A stretch of DNA of 8,279 bases from Chitinophagales bacterium (GTDB lineage: Bacteria; Bacteroidota; Bacteroidia; Chitinophagales; Chitinophagaceae), in NCBI GenBank assembly GCA_015654495.1, contig JAATGW010000462.1, positions 1 to 8,279 of the forward strand, given 5' to 3'. Positions within the stretch are counted from its first letter, which is position 1; every line of letters starts with the position of its first letter. The position numbers were made by a program, and so were the translations under genes. This document shows positions 5,219 through 8,279 of this stretch, one piece after another. The notes beneath the pieces are model-generated. The model made no database searches and was not told the DNA's origin. It was given only the letters and a program-made list of their open reading frames with translations.

Positions 5219-7147
5219 TTAAAAACGGGCTGGATTTCTATCCTGGCCCTTTTTTTTTAGTTCAATTTTCCCGTCGTCGGTAATTCTGATCTTATTCTCA
5301 GCTTCCCATTCCCCGATAACTTCCATAATTTTTTCAGCTTTTATCTCTGGATTCAATTTTAGGATATCCTTTACCGTCAGCCCTGATTTGAGTTGGGCAG
5401 TGATTTTTTGCGCTATCAGTTCAAATTCTTTCTTTGAGGTGAGCTGCTTTTTCCGCTTCAGGCAATTGTCACAAATACCGCAGTCTTTGATCTCAGCATC
5501 GCCGAAATATTTCCCGGTGAAAACCGACCTGCATAGTGACGTTTCCGCATAACCGATCATCTGGCTTACCTTTTCTGTATAGATCTCCTTTCGTTTGTTA
5601 TAGGAAATCAGATCAATTGTGAGGTCCTCCGTTTGGACCCTGTTTTTAAGAAACCGTATCTGAGGGCTGTCTTTCATTGGCTGATAGCTAATGATGCGTG
5701 CATTGTGGAGATCCGTTAAAGCGCTTATAATCTGTGATGCTTCGGTGTACAACATTTTAGCAAGTTGTTTTTCGGATATCGGTGAGGGAAAGTCAAATAT
5801 TCCGCCGTAGGTCCGCAGAAGCGCTTTAATCAACGGATCATAGGTTGAATGAGCTGCCTCCATTTCCTGCAGTTTTTCTTTGCCGGTGGTGAAACACACC
5901 GTAGAAGGAAAAAATAATTGTTCCTGATAGGTCACGATCCCGGATTGCTGTAATGCCTGAAGTGAATAGATAACCTGCTTCAGATTTAACCGAAATGATT
6001 TTACAAATTCATTGAGGTCAAGATCAAAAGAAGTATCAGCTCCTGAATAAACCGGGATCTGAAGAAAATTGCAAAGAGCATCATAAATGGCTCTGATCAC
6101 AAGCATTTCGGGAAATCTTAAAGCCGGCTGTGAGCGCAGCTCTTCTTTATCACCGGGTTGAAGCAATAATACAGCATACGCTTTTTTCTGGTCTCTTCCT
6201 GCCCGGCCTGCTTCCTGATAATAGTTTTCAATGCAGTCAGGGGAGTCGAGATGCACCACAATTCTTACATCCGGTTTGTCAATTCCCATACCAAAGGCAT
6301 TGGTACTGACCATCACCCTCACATCATTGCGGATCCATTGTTCCTGCCGTTCTTTTCTTATTTCATTACTGAGACCAGCATGATAAAATGCAGCCGTCAT
6401 TTTTTCCTGAGTTAAAAGATCACTTACTTCTTTTGTTCTTTTCCTGGACTTGCAATAAACAATAGCAGACCCAGTCACATTCTTCAGAATATTAACCAGC
6501 TTTTCATATCTGGAATCGACGGTAAAACAACTATAGGAAAGGTTCGCTCTTTCAAAGGATTGGCGGAATATAACGGCGCCGGGCATTCGCAGTTTGTCAA
6601 GTATATCATCCTGAACAATCGCTGTTGCAGATGCCGTTAAGGCCAGAACAGGAATATCCGGTTTTTCTGTTCTCAGCCCGGCAATATTGAGATAACTGGG
6701 TCTGAAATCGTAGCCCCATTGCGAGATGCAGTGGGCTTCATCCACAGCAATAAGATTAAGTGGCATTGCAGGGAGATATTCCCTGAACAACCTGGTTTCA
6801 AGCCGCTCAGGCGACACATAAAGAAATTTATACCGGCCATGAATCGCTCTCTCCATGGTAAGTTTCAGTTCCCGGAAAGGCATTCCGGTATGAATAGCCA
6901 GGGCCGGGATATTCCGGCGGGTAAGTTGCTGAACCTGGTCCTGCATAAGAGCAACCAGCGGTGTAACAACAAGGCAGATTCCTTCCATTGCCATTGCCGG
7001 AACCTGGAAACACAATGATTTTCCGCCACCCGTAGGCAGAATAGCCATTGCATCCCTGCAGGCTATCACTTCATTCATGATATTTTCCTGCAAGGGTCTG
7101 AAAGATGAATATCCCCAGTATTGCTGTAAAATTTCCTTCAGTTCCAC
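5219..7147 (-). CDS. recQ: RecQ-family ATP-dependent DNA helicase, long-linker variant
   Basis: RecQ helicases unwind DNA 3' to 5' in recombination and replication-fork repair. This 642-residue protein has all core motifs: Gln20 in FRPLQ, Walker A LPTGGGKS (37-44), DEAH (136-139) with the aromatic-rich loop ISQWGYDFRP (141-150), LALTASAT (168-175), YHAGLS (255-260), STNAFGMGIDKPDVR (281-295) and QEAGRAGRDQ (311-320). The zinc ligands Cys539, Cys556, Cys559 and Cys562 (CGICDNC) come about 220 residues after motif VI, whereas in E. coli RecQ they follow it closely. The intervening part (about 345-530) contains two winged-helix-like stretches (about 378-410 and 457-490). A third one (about 590-630) follows the zinc site, and there is no HRDC domain. 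It probably represents a second RecQ type found beside the canonical one. Translation starts at GTG (7147-7145): the next in-frame codons upstream contain a TGA and no ATG, and the N terminus fits the family. The metal-ATPase gene lies 115 bp upstream on the same strand. Confidence 0.93.
   Translation of the reverse strand: MELKEILQQYWGYSSFRPLQENIMNEVIACRDAMAILPTGGGKSLCFQVPAMAMEGICLVVTPLVALMQDQVQQLTRRNIPALAIHTGMPFRELKLTMERAIHGRYKFLYVSPERLETRLFREYLPAMPLNLIAVDEAHCISQWGYDFRPSYLNIAGLRTEKPDIPVLALTASATAIVQDDILDKLRMPGAVIFRQSFERANLSYSCFTVDSRYEKLVNILKNVTGSAIVYCKSRKRTKEVSDLLTQEKMTAAFYHAGLSNEIRKERQEQWIRNDVRVMVSTNAFGMGIDKPDVRIVVHLDSPDCIENYYQEAGRAGRDQKKAYAVLLLQPGDKEELRSQPALRFPEMLVIRAIYDALCNFLQIPVYSGADTSFDLDLNEFVKSFRLNLKQVIYSLQALQQSGIVTYQEQLFFPSTVCFTTGKEKLQEMEAAHSTYDPLIKALLRTYGGIFDFPSPISEKQLAKMLYTEASQIISALTDLHNARIISYQPMKDSPQIRFLKNRVQTEDLTIDLISYNKRKEIYTEKVSQMIGYAETSLCRSVFTGKYFGDAEIKDCGICDNCLKRKKQLTSKKEFELIAQKITAQLKSGLTVKDILKLNPEIKAEKIMEVIGEWEAENKIRITDDGKIELKKKGQDRNPARF
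5227..5258 (+). terminator. Intrinsic terminator for plus-strand transcription, embedded in the recQ 3' end
   Basis: GGGC (5227-5230) pairs with GCCC (5246-5249) and GGAT (5232-5235) with ATCC (5240-5243). The loop is TTCT, and a T/TG mismatch (one possible U-G pair plus a bulge) interrupts the stem. Nine T follow directly (5250-5258). This is a classic intrinsic terminator on the plus strand, 177 bases after the HerA-like stop, and it lies within the last codons of the convergent helicase gene. On the minus strand the same stem is followed by five T that overlap the recQ stop codon, so it may also work in that direction. Confidence 0.7.
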
Positions 7148-7194
7148 AGATGAAAGTTCAGATCATTGCAATGGAGAACAGATCCTGAAATACG

Positions 7195-7227
7195 CTGACT
7201 GAGAATGTAAAATACTGCAACAGTCAG
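7195..7227. repeat. Inverted repeat in the gap between the metal ATPase and recQ
   Basis: CTGACTG (7195-7201) and CAGTCAG (7221-7227) are perfect reverse complements 19 bases apart. A competing small hairpin, ACTG-CAA-CAGT (7214-7224), shares the right arm. It lies 47-80 bases upstream of the recQ GTG. It could be an RNA structure in the recQ leader or a weak terminator for the ATPase gene, but no clear T-run follows. The 115-bp gap shows no convincing TAnnTTTG box on the minus strand. Confidence 0.25.
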
Positions 7228-7262
7228 GTTTGGAAACGTTTATTTTCTCTTCTTAAAACTGT

Positions 7263-8279
7263 TTAAACAACTTTTTTCACGAACAACCTCACGGAATTAA
7301 CCGCAAGAACAACGTCACTCAGGCCCATCACCAATGCACTGAAGGCGGGGGTAAGAAATCCCAGTGCCGCTACAGGAATGGCAACGATATTGTAGAAAAA
7401 CGCCCAGAACAGGTTCTGTTTGATCGTGATAAAAGTATGTTTGCCGATGCCAAGCGAGAGAGGGAGTTTTTTCAGACCATGGTTCATCAGGATGACCTGC
7501 GCATTCTGCACGGCGAGCTGACTGGCCTCACTCAGGGAAATTCCGAGGGTCGCTTTTGCAAGCGCAGGAGCATCGTTAACGCCATCCCCAACCATTGCAG
7601 TGGGACTTGATTTGCTCAGGTTTGCGATTTTTTCCAGTTTTTGTTCCGGACTTTGTTCTGCATAAACCTCATCGATCCCGAGTGTTTTCGCAACCTGAAG
7701 TGATTTACTACGGATATCGCCGCTCAAAAGAATTGTTTTAATCTTTTTGCTGTGCAGATAGCTGATAACTTCCCTGGCTTCGGGACGTATTTCGTCGGTT
7801 AGGTCTATCCACCCCAGTAAGACAGCATTTTTGAAAAGGTACACATTATGGGAGAGCTCGCTGAATTTACCTTCTGCCATTTTCGATGATCCCAGCAGGT
7901 AAATATTGCCCTCCATATCTTCAGCCTGCATTCCGGAACCGCGCTTTTCATTGACTTTTTTCCAGCGGATCACCTTGCCTGTTCTGACTGCTTTCACAAT
8001 GCATGAAGCAATAGGATGAGCTGCATATTTTTCCATTGACCAGCAGATATTTCTGAAATCTTCGTCTGGTATATTTATCACCTTATAATCAGCAATTGTA
8101 AACTGACCTGTTGTTAGAGTCCCTGTCTTATCAAACACTACCTGTTTGATATTGCTGAAGGTTTCCAAAGATGTCGTGTTTCGGAAAAGAATTCCTGACC
8201 TCGCCGCGCGACCCAGACCTACAGCAAGCGCTGCGGGAGTAGCAAGTCCCATGGCGCAAGGGCAGGCAATAACGAGCAC
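7263..8279 (-). CDS. Heavy-metal P1B-type ATPase, C-terminal part (5' end beyond the window)
   Basis: This is an inner-membrane pump that uses ATP to export metal ions, probably copper or a related cation. The window holds the last 338 codons, and the first codon seen (GTG, 8279-8277) is internal, not a start. The visible part begins inside the metal-binding membrane helix with the CPC motif (residues 6-8, IACPCAMGLATP). The phosphorylation loop follows with DKTGTLT (Asp50). The nucleotide-binding domain has the HP motif (His88, in AAHPI rather than the common SEHP), and the hinge is GDGVNDAPA (about 231-239). Two closing membrane helices follow (FYNIVAIPVAALGFL, then SALVMGLSDVVLAVNS). CPC and the Tyr-Asn pair of the next helix fit Cu+-type pumps. 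The last helix has M-G-L-S-D where Cu+ pumps have M-x-x-S-S, so the ion is less certain. N-terminal metal-binding domains and the first membrane helices lie outside the window. recQ follows 115 bp downstream. Confidence 0.92.
   Translation of the reverse strand: MLVIACPCAMGLATPAALAVGLGRAARSGILFRNTTSLETFSNIKQVVFDKTGTLTTGQFTIADYKVINIPDEDFRNICWSMEKYAAHPIASCIVKAVRTGKVIRWKKVNEKRGSGMQAEDMEGNIYLLGSSKMAEGKFSELSHNVYLFKNAVLLGWIDLTDEIRPEAREVISYLHSKKIKTILLSGDIRSKSLQVAKTLGIDEVYAEQSPEQKLEKIANLSKSSPTAMVGDGVNDAPALAKATLGISLSEASQLAVQNAQVILMNHGLKKLPLSLGIGKHTFITIKQNLFWAFFYNIVAIPVAALGFLTPAFSALVMGLSDVVLAVNSVRLFVKKVV

Noticed and set aside
3488..7147. HerA-like ATPase next to a RecQ helicase as a possible anti-phage defence island
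   Set aside because: The two genes are convergent, separated by a gap and a terminator, and there is no SIR2, DUF4297, NurA or other nuclease or effector gene. Both families are widespread housekeeping genes, and base composition matches the surroundings.
8277..8279. GTG at the right edge as the start of a 338-residue protein
   Set aside because: The codon is inside the conserved membrane helix just before the CPC motif, so it is an internal valine of a gene truncated by the window.

Overview
The window looks like a chromosomal stretch from a member of the Bacteroidota, probably near the Chitinophagia, Sphingobacteriia or Cytophagia. Four things point there. One gene is a propeller / Y_Y_Y / HisKA_3 sensor kinase. 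Another is a response regulator that closely resembles Bacteroides RprY. Start codons are preceded by A/T-rich leaders without clear Shine-Dalgarno sequences. One gene has an exact TAnnTTTG box, the -7 element of this phylum, upstream. GC content is moderate to low by eye and even across the window. I see no mobile element, tRNA, rRNA or CRISPR array. Placement at genus level is not possible from this sequence.

Left part (1-2881): a long sensor kinase gene on the plus strand enters from outside the window and is interrupted by an in-frame TAG at 49-51. The reading frame reopens at once and runs to 2121 with the rest of the propeller, a Y_Y_Y domain, one membrane segment and the kinase core. 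A perfect 10-bp hairpin separates it from a convergent OmpR/PhoB-type response regulator (2881-2174). The kinase class and regulator class do not match, so the two are probably not partners.

Middle (2882-5218): a 154-bp divergent intergenic region holds a perfect 13+1+13 bp palindrome, a smaller palindrome and a TAnnTTTG box. It separates the regulator from a plus-strand pair: a stand-alone, enlarged GroES-family co-chaperone and, 80 bp later, a HerA/FtsK-like ATPase of the DUF853 (YjgR) family. No groEL and no nurA-like nuclease gene is present.

Right part (5219-8279, minus strand): a RecQ-family helicase with a GTG start and a zinc cluster displaced far towards the C terminus lies downstream of the C-terminal 338 codons of a heavy-metal P1B-type ATPase, which is cut by the window edge. 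The 3' end of the helicase gene doubles as a GC-rich hairpin followed by nine T on the plus strand, so it probably terminates transcription from the convergent HerA-like gene.

The genes are mostly housekeeping or stress-type functions: signalling, protein folding, DNA processing and metal export. I do not see a coherent new multi-gene system. The points most worth following are the nonsense codon in the sensor kinase, the palindrome in the divergent promoter region, the terminator embedded in recQ, and the unusual GroES paralogue.
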